Source: Flavobacterium psychrophilum | Lineage (GTDB): Bacteria; Bacteroidota; Bacteroidia; Flavobacteriales; Flavobacteriaceae | Reading direction: 5' to 3' | DNA: 13,955 bases | Assembly (NCBI GenBank): GCA_945878515.1 | Contig: CAMCTL010000085.1 | Location: forward strand, 1-13,955 | Shown: positions 1 to 8,049 of the stretch, piece by piece | Layout of the letters: the number at the start of each line of letters is the position of its first letter | Position numbering within the stretch: the stretch's first letter is position 1 | The notes under the pieces: generated by a model | Told to the model about the DNA's origin: nothing | The model's database searches: none | Seen by the model: only the letters and a program-made list of their open reading frames with translations | Program-made: the position numbers and the translations under genes

Positions 1-267
1 ATTATAAAAAGTGATGTGATAATTAAAGCTGATTTTTCGTATCGAAATAATAAAACTATTGTAAGATATTTAGATTATGACAACAATCAACTGGCTGCGG
101 GTCAAAATATTTGGTCATTGAAGTTAACCGCTGACTATTCATTTAGCAAAAACTTAACAGCAATCTTTTATTATGATCATGCTTTTTCACAGGCGGTTGT
201 TTCAACTTCCTTTCCTTTAACAAATCTTCGTTCTGGGTTTACACTTCGATATAGTTTTGGAAATTAA
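1..267 (+). CDS. sprA: SprA C-terminus (partial, 5' end outside window)
   Basis: The frame is open from base 1 and stops with TAA at 265-267, giving 88 visible residues. They alternate polar and hydrophobic residues as in outer-membrane beta strands (IIKADFSYRNNKTIVRYLD, then LKLTADYSFSKNLTAIFYYD) and end in LRSGFTLRYSFGN, a beta-barrel type C-terminus. This resembles the end of SprA, the very large outer-membrane translocon pore of the type IX secretion system, needed for gliding motility and secretion of adhesins. The downstream order gcvH, VanZ-like, deoC, remB fits the sprA neighbourhood of Flavobacterium johnsoniae. An ATG-like start inside the segment is not a real start. The identification rests on a short tail plus context. 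Another beta-barrel protein is possible but less likely. Confidence 0.8.
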   Translation: MIKSDVIIKADFSYRNNKTIVRYLDYDNNQLAAGQNIWSLKLTADYSFSKNLTAIFYYDHAFSQAVVSTSFPLTNLRSGFTLRYSFGN

Positions 268-311
268 TTAAAGTTTAATAACAATCCGTGTAATATTAAA
301 ATTAGAAATAA

Positions 312-319
312 TACTTTTG
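312..319 (+). promoter_or_regulatory. Putative -7 box upstream of gcvH
   Basis: TACTTTTG fits the Bacteroidetes -7 consensus TAnnTTTG and lies 46 bp before the gcvH ATG. No clear TTG -33 element is visible at the usual spacing (only GTG at 288-290), so this is a tentative call in the AT-rich sprA-gcvH gap. Confidence 0.4.
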
Positions 320-365
320 AAAAAAAATTAAGAGCCAAAATCTACAATCTATAATTTAAAATATT

Positions 366-746
366 ATGAACATACCAGAAAATTTAAAGTACACTAAAGA
401 CCACGAATGGGTTAGCATCGATGGCGATATTGCAACAATAGGAATTACTCATTTTGCACAAAAAGAATTAGGCGATATTGTATATGTTGAGGTAGAAACT
501 TTAGACCAAACACTCGATAAAGACGAAGTTTTTGGCACAGTTGAAGCAGTAAAAACCGTTTCAGATTTATTTCTTCCGCTCTCTGGAGAAATTATAGCGT
601 TCAATAACGAACTTGAAAGCAAACCAGAAAGTGTAAATACAGATCCTTATGGACTTGGTTGGATGATTAAAGTAAAAATTTCAGATATTCTCGAAATTGA
701 TTCGCTTCTTTCAAGTGAGTCTTATAAAGAATTAATCGGTGCGTAA
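366..746 (+). CDS. gcvH: Glycine cleavage system H protein
   Basis: A 126-residue protein of the normal length for GcvH, the cytoplasmic lipoyl carrier that shuttles the aminomethyl group between the P, T and L proteins of the glycine cleavage system. The start MNIPENLKYTKDHEWV is the standard H-protein opening. The lipoylation loop reads VFGTVEAVKTVSDLFLPLSG, with Lys63 as the expected lipoyl-lysine. NTDPYGLGWMIKVK is the conserved C-terminal stretch. Its stop overlaps the GTG start of the VanZ-like gene by 8 bases, suggesting translational coupling. No P, T or L protein gene is in the window. Identity is secure. Confidence 0.97.
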   Translation: MNIPENLKYTKDHEWVSIDGDIATIGITHFAQKELGDIVYVEVETLDQTLDKDEVFGTVEAVKTVSDLFLPLSGEIIAFNNELESKPESVNTDPYGLGWMIKVKISDILEIDSLLSSESYKELIGA

Positions 747-1119
747 GCAGGTTTTTCTTTATGCAGCAATATTTTGGTCAATACTTATAATTTATTTCTG
801 CTTAAAAAACGCCAATGATTTGCGGCATATTAATATTGTCGGATTTGACAAAGTTATTCATGTCGTGTTTCATTTTGTTTTTACTGTGTTGTGGTTTTTG
901 TATGTACAAAAGAAGTTTATAAGTACAAAAAAAATTCGACTTGCATTGGGTTCGTTTGTATTCTCATTCCTTTTTGGAATAGTAATCGAAATAATGCAAG
1001 AGACATTTACTACTACAAGAAGTGCTGATTTATTTGATATCTTGGCAAATCTTTTAGGTGCCTTTCTAGGATTAGCCTCTGTTTTTTTGTTTGGAAACTA
1101 TAAAAAACAATCCTCTTAA
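739..1119 (+). CDS. VanZ-like family membrane protein
   Basis: A 126-residue integral membrane protein with about four hydrophobic helices (roughly residues 6-22, 41-57, 68-86, 100-118). It carries the VanZ-like signature: a DKVIHVVFHFVF helix, then GIVIEIMQETFTTTRSADLFDILANLLGAFLG, with the E, Q, R, D and N spacing usual for the family. The start is GTG at 739, inside the last codons of gcvH, which is the only start giving the full first helix. The name comes from a teicoplanin-resistance accessory protein, but in flavobacteria this gene is chromosomal housekeeping of unknown role. No resistance function should be inferred. The neighbouring gcvH and deoC do not explain its job. Confidence 0.8.
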   Translation: MRKQVFLYAAIFWSILIIYFCLKNANDLRHINIVGFDKVIHVVFHFVFTVLWFLYVQKKFISTKKIRLALGSFVFSFLFGIVIEIMQETFTTTRSADLFDILANLLGAFLGLASVFLFGNYKKQSS

Positions 1120-1132
1120 ATCTAATGTATAA

Positions 1133-1876
1133 ATGAATATAAAACAATATTTAGACTCGACTTATCTAAAAACGCCTTTACAAGCTGGTTTATCAGTAGC
1201 AGAAAATACAAAAATTGTTAAAGAGCATATCCAAGAAGCAATTGATGAAAATTTTAAACTCATCATGATTCGACCGGATATGGTGTCCATGGCTAGTGAG
1301 ATGATAGTCGAAGCAAATTCAGCAGTTCAAATTGGAACTGTAATTGATTTTCCAGAAGGAAAAGCAAGTCTGGAAGAGAAACTTGCTGAAGCTGAAACAG
1401 CTATTCAGAACGGAGCTGATGATTTGGATTTTGTTTGCAACTATGAAGCTTTCAAAGACGGAAATGTAAATTTGGTTAAAAAAGAAATATTAGCATGCAC
1501 ACAACTAGGTTTGGCTCATAATAAAGTAGTAAAATGGATTATAGAAGTAGCGGCACTGACAGATAAACAAATTATACAAATTTCGGCTTTGATTAAAAAC
1601 GTCGTTATTACTAATTTTAAAGAAGAAAATTACGCTTCGGTTTTTGTTAAATCATCAACTGGCTTTTTTAAAACAGAAAATAATTTGCCAAATGGTGCTA
1701 CTGTTCCTTCTATTGTACTAATGCTTGAAAACGCTAGTCCGCTTCCCGTAAAAGCTGCTGGTGGAGTAAGAACGTATGATGAAGCGCAGCAGATGATTCG
1801 ACTTGGAGTAAAGAGAATTGGAACCTCAGGCGCAAAAGCAATTGCAAATGGGCAAAAATCCAATGGCGAATATTAA
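1133..1876 (+). CDS. deoC: Deoxyribose-phosphate aldolase
   Basis: A 247-residue class I aldolase that reversibly splits 2-deoxyribose 5-phosphate into glyceraldehyde 3-phosphate and acetaldehyde in deoxynucleoside catabolism, in the cytoplasm. The Schiff-base lysine is Lys173 in FVKSSTGF. The second active-site lysine is Lys207 in VKAAGGVRT. The proton-relay aspartate is most likely Asp99 in DDLDFVCNY. The phosphate-binding end RIGTSGAKAI is also present. Length fits the family. It starts 13 bases after the VanZ-like stop, and the next ATG (1877) abuts its TAA, so it is probably co-transcribed with both neighbours. The sequence shows no nucleoside-responsive regulator site. Confidence 0.95.
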   Translation: MNIKQYLDSTYLKTPLQAGLSVAENTKIVKEHIQEAIDENFKLIMIRPDMVSMASEMIVEANSAVQIGTVIDFPEGKASLEEKLAEAETAIQNGADDLDFVCNYEAFKDGNVNLVKKEILACTQLGLAHNKVVKWIIEVAALTDKQIIQISALIKNVVITNFKEENYASVFVKSSTGFFKTENNLPNGATVPSIVLMLENASPLPVKAAGGVRTYDEAQQMIRLGVKRIGTSGAKAIANGQKSNGEY

Positions 1877-4006
1877 ATGTACAAATACAATATGAAAAAA
1901 GGATTACTATCATCGTTTTTATGTTTAATCACTCTAATTGCAATCGCCCAGGAAGGGAACACCGTAAATAAGGATTTTTCTAGAGAACTATTTCCAGTTT
2001 TTCCGAATTGTGAAGGTTTACATTCCAATGAATTAGAAAAATGTTTTTACATTGAGGTTCAAGATTTCGTCTTCCAAAATTTTGTAGTTCCAGAAAATTT
2101 GGTTCAAAATAATTTTACAGGCAGTGTAAAAGTACTTTTTGAGGTAGATAAAAATGGTGCTTTCAAAGTGATTTATGTCAATTCAGTTGATGAAGATTTG
2201 ATCAATGAAGCAAAAAGAGTTTTTGCAAAACTTCCAAATATTAAAGCCGCAACTTATAACGGAAATTCTACTTTTTCTCAATACAACATTACGATTGCAA
2301 TACCTTTAAAAAGCACCCAGCAACAAGCTTCTGAAGCTGTTGTTGCAGCCGTGGCCTCAAAAGTAATCCCTAAAAAGCTTACCGAATTGGACAGTATTGT
2401 TTATAAAAAATTCAATAATCCACAGTTTGAAAGTAATTTAAACGTTCCGTTTTCTCACAGTTTTTATTCCCGTTTTGATCCAGCCATGAATCAGGTTGGA
2501 GCCAATAATCATACTGCGTCAAAGCCTTACACTTATGTAGAAGTTGCCAAATATTACAATCTTGCCGCGGCCAACGAAAAGATAAAGAAAAAAGCTTCAG
2601 GTTGGTGGGCAAGAAAATTATGGAACGAAAACTTAGTCGAAATCCAAGGCGAAGACTATTGGTTTGTCTTAAATCCAATTATCGATTTGCAAGTTGGTAC
2701 TTCTTCGGGGAATAAACAAGTTAATACTTTTATAAACACACGTGGAATAAATTTGAGCGGAGGATTAGGAAAGCAACTTAATTTTACAACTACCATTTAC
2801 GAAAGTCAAGGAAGATTTGCTGATTATTTCAATCAGTATATCTCATTTTTACAACCCGCTGACGGCGTGCCAATTGTTCCTGGTATTGGAATTGCGAAAG
2901 ACTTTAAAACAGATGCTTACGATTTCCCTTCAGCAGATGCAAATTTGACTTTTGCTCCATCAAAATTCATTGACTTGCAATTGGGCTATAGCCGAAATTT
3001 CATAGGTGATGGTTACCGTTCCTTATTTGAAAGTGATGGCGCAAGTCCATATCCGTATTTTAAAATCAATACAAATTTCTGGAAAATAAAATACACAAAT
3101 ACATATATGTGGCTGAAAGACGTTCGTCCCGAAGCAACTCTCGAACGGACTTACACAACAAAGTTTATGGCAAACCATTATTTGAGTTGGAATATTTCTA
3201 ATCGATTGAATTTAGGATTTTTTGAATCCGTTATTTGGACAGATACTAACAATAGAGGTTTTGATATGAACTTTGTTAATCCAATTATTTTTTATCGCTC
3301 TGTTGAGTTTACTTCTTCGGCACGAACAGGAAATGCAATTTTGGGTTTAAGTTCCAAATACAAATGGAATAATAGCATAACGTTTTACGGACAATTCCTT
3401 TTAGATGAATTTTCGCTTAGTGAAGTGAAAAACGAATCAAACAGTTGGAAAAATAAATTTGCTTACCAATTGGGTGCGAAATATTTCAATGCTTTTAATG
3501 TAGAAAATTTATTATTGCAATTGGAATACAATCACTTGCGACCTTATGTGTACTCGCATAGCGCTCCAATTACCAATTACGGACACAACAATCAAAACAT
3601 TGGACATCCTTGGGGAGCAAATTTTCAAGAACTTTTGGCCATTGCTCGTTATCACAAAGGCCGATTATATGCTGATGCAAAAATTACCTATGGTTTTCGT
3701 GGATTTGATTTTGCTAATTCAGGTGCCAATTCAAATTTTGGCGGAAATATTTACAGAGATTACGATGAATTAAGGCCTTATAATTCTGGTGTAAAAGTAG
3801 GACAAGGCAACAAAACCAATATTTTAATTGCAGATTTACAAGCTGGATATTTGGTCAACCCAATAACGAATTTGAAACTTTTTGGTAGTTTTATTTATAG
3901 AAACTTCAACCCAAACCAAAACACTGCAACAGTTATCAACGAAAGTACTACATGGTTTTCATTAGGCATTCGTTCAGATGTGTTTAATTGGTATTTTGAT
4001 TATTAA
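1877..4006 (+). CDS. remB: Gliding motility-associated outer-membrane protein RemB
   Basis: About 709 residues. The ATG at 1877 touches the deoC stop. The in-frame ATG at 1892 gives a cleaner signal peptide (MKKGLLSSFLCLITLIAIAQ) and may be the true start. Residues about 65-150 (TGSVKVLFEVDKNGAFKVIYV, then AKRVFAKLPNIKAA) look like a TonB C-terminal-type alpha/beta domain. The remainder is rich in aromatic and alternating residues, as in an outer-membrane beta-barrel, and ends in SDVFNWYFDY. This architecture and the position after sprA-gcvH-vanZ-deoC match RemB, which in F. johnsoniae is partly redundant with the lectin RemA in cell-surface motility. The name rests on architecture and synteny recalled from the family. 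A generic capsule-assembly or barrel annotation would also be defensible. Confidence 0.78.
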   Translation: MYKYNMKKGLLSSFLCLITLIAIAQEGNTVNKDFSRELFPVFPNCEGLHSNELEKCFYIEVQDFVFQNFVVPENLVQNNFTGSVKVLFEVDKNGAFKVIYVNSVDEDLINEAKRVFAKLPNIKAATYNGNSTFSQYNITIAIPLKSTQQQASEAVVAAVASKVIPKKLTELDSIVYKKFNNPQFESNLNVPFSHSFYSRFDPAMNQVGANNHTASKPYTYVEVAKYYNLAAANEKIKKKASGWWARKLWNENLVEIQGEDYWFVLNPIIDLQVGTSSGNKQVNTFINTRGINLSGGLGKQLNFTTTIYESQGRFADYFNQYISFLQPADGVPIVPGIGIAKDFKTDAYDFPSADANLTFAPSKFIDLQLGYSRNFIGDGYRSLFESDGASPYPYFKINTNFWKIKYTNTYMWLKDVRPEATLERTYTTKFMANHYLSWNISNRLNLGFFESVIWTDTNNRGFDMNFVNPIIFYRSVEFTSSARTGNAILGLSSKYKWNNSITFYGQFLLDEFSLSEVKNESNSWKNKFAYQLGAKYFNAFNVENLLLQLEYNHLRPYVYSHSAPITNYGHNNQNIGHPWGANFQELLAIARYHKGRLYADAKITYGFRGFDFANSGANSNFGGNIYRDYDELRPYNSGVKVGQGNKTNILIADLQAGYLVNPITNLKLFGSFIYRNFNPNQNTATVINESTTWFSLGIRSDVFNWYFDY

Positions 4007-4060
4007 AAAAATGTAAATGAATTACTGATAAACAAAATTTGAATTTTTTATGAGTTGTTT

Positions 4061-4092
4061 TTTGCCAAATCTCTTCTGATAAACTACTTTTG
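4061..4092 (+). promoter_or_regulatory. Bacteroidetes-type promoter for the heme O synthase/cytochrome oxidase block
   Basis: TTTG at 4061-4064 and TACTTTTG at 4085-4092 match the flavobacterial -33 (TTG) and -7 (TAnnTTTG) elements with a 20-bp spacer. Transcription would start near 4099. That rules out the upstream TTG at 4055 as the start of the next gene and favours the in-frame TTG at 4121. The promoter lies in the 114-bp gap after remB and separates the motility block from the respiratory block. Confidence 0.65.
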
Positions 4093-4120
4093 TACAAGTT
4101 TTAAAAAAAACAACCAAACT

Positions 4121-5023
4121 TTGAATAGTTCAATCAATTCCATTTCAATAAAATCCACCTATATTGACTTCAAAGCTATTACTAAAGCTGGCTTGGCTAT
4201 TAGTGTTGTTTTTTCGTCAATCGCAGGCTTTTTGTTGGGTGTTCCTGATATTCTCTCTTTAGATTGGATGATTCTACTTAAACTTGCTGTTGGTGGCTAT
4301 TGTATGGTTGGCGCATCAAACGCATACAATCAAGTTATCGAAAAAGATCTTGACGTCTTGATGGACAGAACAAAGAATCGTCCAGTTCCAGCTGGTAGAA
4401 TGACACCAAATATTGCGCTTATTATTGCTAGTATCCTTACCGCAATTGGGATTGCATTGTTGTACGACATCAATCCAAAAACGGCTATGTTTGGTGCCAT
4501 TTCTATATTTCTATATACTAGTGTTTATACACCTTTGAAAACTGTAACCTCTTTATCAGTTTTTGTGGGAGCAATTCCTGGAGCAATTCCGTTTATGCTG
4601 GGTTGGGTTGCCGCCACAGGAAACTTTGGTATCGAAGCGGGAACGTTGTTCTTGATTCAGTTTTTCTGGCAGTTCCCCCATTTTTGGGCAATTGGCTGGT
4701 TTTTATTCGAAGATTATGAAAAAGCAGGTTTCTTTATGTTGCCAACAGGAAAAAAAGATAATGGAACAGCCTTGCAAATCATTTTATATACTCTTTGGTT
4801 AATTATCGCCTCGCTTCTCCCATCTTTAGGTTATACAGGGCAATTTTTTATTTCTCCAATAGCCGCTTTTTTAGTATTTTTGCTTGGGCTTTGGATGCTT
4901 TTTTATGCCGTGAAATTGTATAAGTCAAGAACTACCAAAGTTGCAAGATCTTTAATGTTAGTAAGTGTTTCTTACATTACTTTACTACAATTAATTTATA
5001 TAATTGACAAAATTTTAAGATAG
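4121..5023 (+). CDS. ctaB: Protoheme IX farnesyltransferase (heme O synthase)
   Basis: A UbiA-type polytopic membrane prenyltransferase that converts heme B to heme O with farnesyl diphosphate, supplying cofactor for terminal oxidases. The key motif NAYNQVIEKDLDVLMDRTKN, followed by RPVPAG, provides the Asp/Asn residues that bind the Mg-diphosphate. A second conserved stretch is FFWQFPHFWAIGWF. Eight to nine hydrophobic helices are visible. I place the start at TTG 4121, giving 300 residues, because the promoter at 4061-4092 lies inside the longer frame that opens at TTG 4055. Family members also begin shortly before a 'SIKS.. DFK.ITKAGLA' stretch. The oxidase subunit III gene follows after 2 bases, so this is an operon. 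The symbols ctaB and cyoE are both used. Confidence 0.93.
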   Translation: MNSSINSISIKSTYIDFKAITKAGLAISVVFSSIAGFLLGVPDILSLDWMILLKLAVGGYCMVGASNAYNQVIEKDLDVLMDRTKNRPVPAGRMTPNIALIIASILTAIGIALLYDINPKTAMFGAISIFLYTSVYTPLKTVTSLSVFVGAIPGAIPFMLGWVAATGNFGIEAGTLFLIQFFWQFPHFWAIGWFLFEDYEKAGFFMLPTGKKDNGTALQIILYTLWLIIASLLPSLGYTGQFFISPIAAFLVFLLGLWMLFYAVKLYKSRTTKVARSLMLVSVSYITLLQLIYIIDKILR

Positions 5024-5025
5024 AT

Positions 5026-5613
5026 ATGACTACGACAATGACTGCCGAGGAGCAAAAATCTAGAACCGCAAGATCATACAAATTGCTCTTATTGTTTGCA
5101 ATGATTAGCATGATTATGATGTTTGCCGGCTTAACGAGTGCTTTTGTAGTAAGCAAATCCAGAGCCGATTGGCTGAAGAATTTTGAATTGCCAACTGCAT
5201 TTTATTACAGTACAATAGTTATTATTGGCTGCAGCATCACTTTTCATCTGGCCAAAAAAGCGATTCAAAAGGACAAACATCAAGAAACAACATCCTTTCT
5301 TTTGGCAACTTTGGTGTTAGGAATTTCATTTGTTGTGTTGCAATTTATGGGTTTTGGCCAAATTGTAGAAAGTGGCTACTACTTTACGGGAGCCGAAAGT
5401 TCAATTACGACCACATTTCTATATATCGTTACTGTGGTTCACTTATTGCACCTTGCCGGAGGATTAATTGCCCTTTTTATTATCATATTTAAGCAATTGC
5501 GACATAAATATAATTCTAAGCAAACATTAGGTATAGAACTAGGTGCGATGTACTGGCACTTTCTAGACTTACTATGGATTTATTTATTTTTATTTTTATT
5601 TTTCTTTGAATAA
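5026..5613 (+). CDS. Heme-copper oxidase subunit III, short paralogue
   Basis: A 195-residue membrane protein with five predicted helices (about residues 19-40, 59-76, 91-112, 126-152, 172-194). It belongs to the cytochrome c oxidase subunit III / CyoC family. VVHLLHLAGGL and the C-terminal MYWHFLDLLWIYLF are the hallmark subunit III motifs. It stabilises the catalytic core of an aa3-type oxidase in the inner membrane and is not itself a metal carrier. It starts 2 bases after ctaB. A second, longer subunit III follows, a paired arrangement usual in flavobacteria. Subunits I and II are not in this window. Which paralogue joins which oxidase cannot be told from the sequence. Confidence 0.9.
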   Translation: MTTTMTAEEQKSRTARSYKLLLLFAMISMIMMFAGLTSAFVVSKSRADWLKNFELPTAFYYSTIVIIGCSITFHLAKKAIQKDKHQETTSFLLATLVLGISFVVLQFMGFGQIVESGYYFTGAESSITTTFLYIVTVVHLLHLAGGLIALFIIIFKQLRHKYNSKQTLGIELGAMYWHFLDLLWIYLFLFLFFFE

Positions 5614-5631
5614 GAAAAATTTGTAGATTTG
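5606..5631 (+). promoter_or_regulatory. Possible internal promoter before the second subunit III gene
   Basis: TTG at 5606-5608 and TAGATTTG at 5624-5631 resemble the flavobacterial -33 and -7 elements. The 15-bp spacer is shorter than usual, so this is weak. It would allow separate expression of the second subunit III and the subunit IV-like gene. Confidence 0.35.
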
Positions 5632-5654
5632 AAAACTTTTAATTAAAATAGTAT

Positions 5655-6635
5655 ATGAGCACAGTTACAACTGCGAAAAGTGGAGAAAAAGTATGGGGAG
5701 GCGGTGATAATAGCCAACCTTTAGGAGCCGATTACGGTAAATTGATGATGTGGTTTTTTATCCTGTCGGATGCGTTGACATTTTCGGGATTTCTTGCTGC
5801 CTACGGATTTTCAAGATTCAAATTTATTGAAACATGGCCATTAGCTGATGAAGTGTTTACACACTTTCCTTTCATGCATGGTGTTACAGCACCGATGTAT
5901 TATGTAGCATTTATGACTTTTGTTTTGATCTTTTCATCGGTTACGATGGTTCTTGCTGTTGATGCTGGACACCAGATGAAAAAAGATAAAGTAGTTATTT
6001 ACATGTTTTTAACCATTATTGGTGGTTTAATATTTGTTGGTTCTCAAGCTTGGGAATGGAAAAACTTTATTAAAGGGGAATATGGTGCAATTGAAACCAA
6101 AGGCGGAAGTTTACTTCAGTTTGTTGATACTGATGGAAAAAGAGTAGCCTTGGCTGATTTCGCTGTAACTTTGCCCGAAGAAAGGGAGCAATTAACAAGA
6201 GATAAAGGAAAATGGTTTATGGAGGAACCAACTTTACCATCTTATTCTGTTGCCGAAGTTCAAGCGGGCTTCAAAGCGCATCCAAATATTTTGGTAAGAA
6301 CAGAGGTTATTGATGCCGACAAGAAAAAAACAGTTCTAACTAGAGCGCAATCAGAATTGCGTCTAAAAGATGCAAGTTTAGTTGTGGAAGGCGCAAATCT
6401 TACTAGGAATGAATATGGTAGTAAGCTTTTTGCTGACTTCTTTTTCTTTATTACAGGTTTTCACGGTTTCCACGTATTTTCTGGAGTTATTATCAATATC
6501 ATTATTTTCTTTAATGTGTTACTTGGCACTTACGAAAAAAGAAAAAGTTATGAAATGGTAGAAAAAGTTGGGCTTTATTGGCACTTTGTTGATTTAGTTT
6601 GGGTTTTTGTATTCACAGTTTTCTATCTAGTTTAA
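5655..6635 (+). CDS. Cytochrome c oxidase subunit III, long paralogue with soluble insert
   Basis: 326 residues. Helices at about 28-50, 73-98 and 111-130 are followed by a hydrophilic segment of roughly 115 residues (about 135-245). Two more helices then carry the family motifs FITGFHGFHVFSGVIINI and the C-terminal LYWHFVDLVWVFVFTVF. The protein is a subunit III of an aa3-type cytochrome c oxidase in the inner membrane. The acidic and basic loop between helices III and IV is absent from the 195-residue paralogue just upstream and from typical proteobacterial subunit III. As far as I recall, such loops occur in Bacteroidetes homologues. The loop's role is unknown. The gene is 41 bp downstream of its paralogue and 21 bp before the subunit IV-like gene. 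Confidence 0.93.
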   Translation: MSTVTTAKSGEKVWGGGDNSQPLGADYGKLMMWFFILSDALTFSGFLAAYGFSRFKFIETWPLADEVFTHFPFMHGVTAPMYYVAFMTFVLIFSSVTMVLAVDAGHQMKKDKVVIYMFLTIIGGLIFVGSQAWEWKNFIKGEYGAIETKGGSLLQFVDTDGKRVALADFAVTLPEEREQLTRDKGKWFMEEPTLPSYSVAEVQAGFKAHPNILVRTEVIDADKKKTVLTRAQSELRLKDASLVVEGANLTRNEYGSKLFADFFFFITGFHGFHVFSGVIINIIIFFNVLLGTYEKRKSYEMVEKVGLYWHFVDLVWVFVFTVFYLV

Positions 6636-6656
6636 TTAACAAAAAGTTATTTTATT

Positions 6657-7007
6657 ATGTCACACGAACACGTTTCTAACACAAAAAGAATTTGGACAGT
6701 TTTTGGTATATTATCTATAATTACAATCATTGAGGTAATTTTCGGAATTATAAAGCCAGCATCTCTACACCATAACAGTTTACTAGGTTTAAATTTATTA
6801 AACTGGATTTTCATTATTTTAACCGGTGTAAAAGCCTATTACATTGTTTATGCTTTTATGCACATGGAAGGCGAAAAATCGGCCTTAAGATATGCAGTAA
6901 TTTGGCCATTAATATTTTTAGTAGCTTATTTACTTTTTATTCTTTTGACCGAAGCTGATTATATTTTTGAGATTTTTAAGAATTCTACAATCAAATGGAA
7001 TTTTTAA
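6657..7007 (+). CDS. Cytochrome c oxidase subunit IV family protein
   Basis: A 116-residue protein with three helices (about residues 11-30, 46-66, 80-103), the standard plan for small prokaryotic oxidase subunit IV (CyoD/COX4_pro type). The diagnostic segment is KAYYIVYAFMHMEGEKSALR, equivalent to the 'FMHLK.E' signature. It starts 21 bp after the long subunit III gene and closes the ctaB-coxIII-coxIII-coxIV operon. A strong terminator follows within 20 bp. It is an inner-membrane accessory or assembly subunit with no metal ligands visible. Confidence 0.88.
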   Translation: MSHEHVSNTKRIWTVFGILSIITIIEVIFGIIKPASLHHNSLLGLNLLNWIFIILTGVKAYYIVYAFMHMEGEKSALRYAVIWPLIFLVAYLLFILLTEADYIFEIFKNSTIKWNF

Positions 7008-7025
7008 CTAAATATTAATTCTTAT

Positions 7026-7054
7026 AAAAGGGCTCGCTTTGCGCGCCTTTTTTT
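7026..7054 (+). terminator. Intrinsic terminator after the oxidase operon
   Basis: The arms 7026-7037 and 7041-7052 form a 12-position stem with one mismatch (T7034/C7044) and one G-U pair around the loop TTT (7038-7040). The stem begins AAAAGGGC, and the RNA strand ends in a run of T (7048-7054). Its position 18 bp after the subunit IV stop marks the end of the operon. Confidence 0.85.
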
Positions 7055-7093
7055 ATTTTCAAACCTTACATTGTTGCTATTTCTACTATTTCT

Positions 7094-7735
7094 ATGAAAA
7101 AAAATATTGTCCTCTTCGTTCTGTTTATCTTACCCATCGTTGCCTATCTTTTTTTCGCATCAGGTGTAAATAGTTTTACAAAATTGCCTATTATTACGCC
7201 CAAAGTTGCTGATTTTGGCAATTGGAAATCACTTAAAAACGAGAAAGTAAGCCTTGATAAAAAAATTACTATTCTCGGTTTTTCTGGAACTAATATTTTA
7301 AGAAATCAAGGCAATTTTTTTAATCTAAATGCAAAAATTTACAAGCGTTATCACGAGTTCAAAGACCTGCAATTTGTGGTAATTTGTCCTGTTGGAACAG
7401 AAAAAGATGTACAATCCATAGTAGACGCACTTAGTGTCTCTACTGATGTCAGCCAATGGCATTTTGTTTTTGCAACTCCAAAAGAAATTACAACCTATTA
7501 CAAGCAGTTAAAACTGGTAGGGAATCTTAATCCAGATTTCGGAACTCCTAACGTTTATATCGTTGACAAAGAAAGAAACCTTAGAGGAAGAAAAGAAAAA
7601 AAAGACTACAAAGAAGGCTATAACACTTTTCATCCATCGGAATTGAGCAACGAAATGCTGGACGATTTTAAAATTATTCTTTATGAATATCGTGCGGCGC
7701 TCAAGAAAAATAATAATGCTACAAAACAACTTTAA
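7094..7735 (+). CDS. SCO-like thioredoxin-fold membrane protein lacking copper ligands
   Basis: 213 residues with an N-terminal membrane anchor (about residues 4-23). A periplasmic domain follows, whose pattern (KKITILGFSGTNI, LQFVVICPVGTEKDV, WHFVFATPKEI, TPNVYIVDKERNLRGR) fits the SCO1/SenC thioredoxin fold used in oxidase CuA assembly. The CxxxC that should follow the 'ILGF' strand is replaced by SGTNI. The only cysteine is in VICPVG, and no ligand histidine is evident near YIVDKERNLRG, so copper delivery as in classical SCO seems unlikely. I recall similar cysteine-free proteins after the oxidase genes in other flavobacteria, which points to a conserved, altered role rather than local decay. 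It lies just beyond the terminator and was probably transcribed separately. Confidence 0.7.
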   Translation: MKKNIVLFVLFILPIVAYLFFASGVNSFTKLPIITPKVADFGNWKSLKNEKVSLDKKITILGFSGTNILRNQGNFFNLNAKIYKRYHEFKDLQFVVICPVGTEKDVQSIVDALSVSTDVSQWHFVFATPKEITTYYKQLKLVGNLNPDFGTPNVYIVDKERNLRGRKEKKDYKEGYNTFHPSELSNEMLDDFKIILYEYRAALKKNNNATKQL

Positions 7736-8049
7736 TTTGGAAAGCTGTTACTTTAACAAAAACAGCAAATAAGAAAGGCGAAAACGTTTTAAACTTATTG
7801 GCAAATTTTGTTATCTACTGTGTGGGCATTTCAATGTTTTTTGACAACATAGGTAGGGTTATTAAACTGATTTTCATAAATTATTAGCCACTTAGAAAAT
7901 AATTCATCAAGATTTTAACAGGTGTTTTATATATGAAAAGCTATGAAATCTCTGATACGCAAAGAATCTTTCTATTAGAAAAATAGTATTTCCTATGTGG
8001 TTTAGAATTCCTAATATTAATCGAGTTCAGACAAAACAAAGCCTTAAAT
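7736..8049. other. Non-coding stretch between convergent genes; possible DUF420 trace
   Basis: 314 bp with no convincing intact gene. In flavobacterial genomes a DUF420 membrane protein often follows the SCO-like gene, but none is present here. Two very short pieces could be its ruins: an ATG at 7716 overlapping the SCO-like stop opens an 18-codon peptide (MLQNNFNLESCYFNKNSK), and a frame near 7916-7942 reads LTGVLYMKSY. Both are too short to prove homology. A weak inverted repeat GCTGTT/AACAGC (7744-7749, 7761-7766) has no T run. Confidence 0.25.

Noticed and set aside
1630..1863. Minus-strand open frame inside deoC
   Set aside because: It is antisense to a clear, conserved deoC and has no independent support.
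4055..4120. Longer N-terminus of heme O synthase from TTG 4055
   Set aside because: A well-formed promoter lies inside this extension, and the added residues do not resemble the family.
7744..7766. Inverted repeat GCTGTT/AACAGC after the SCO-like gene as a terminator
   Set aside because: The stem is only 6 bp and no T run follows on either strand.
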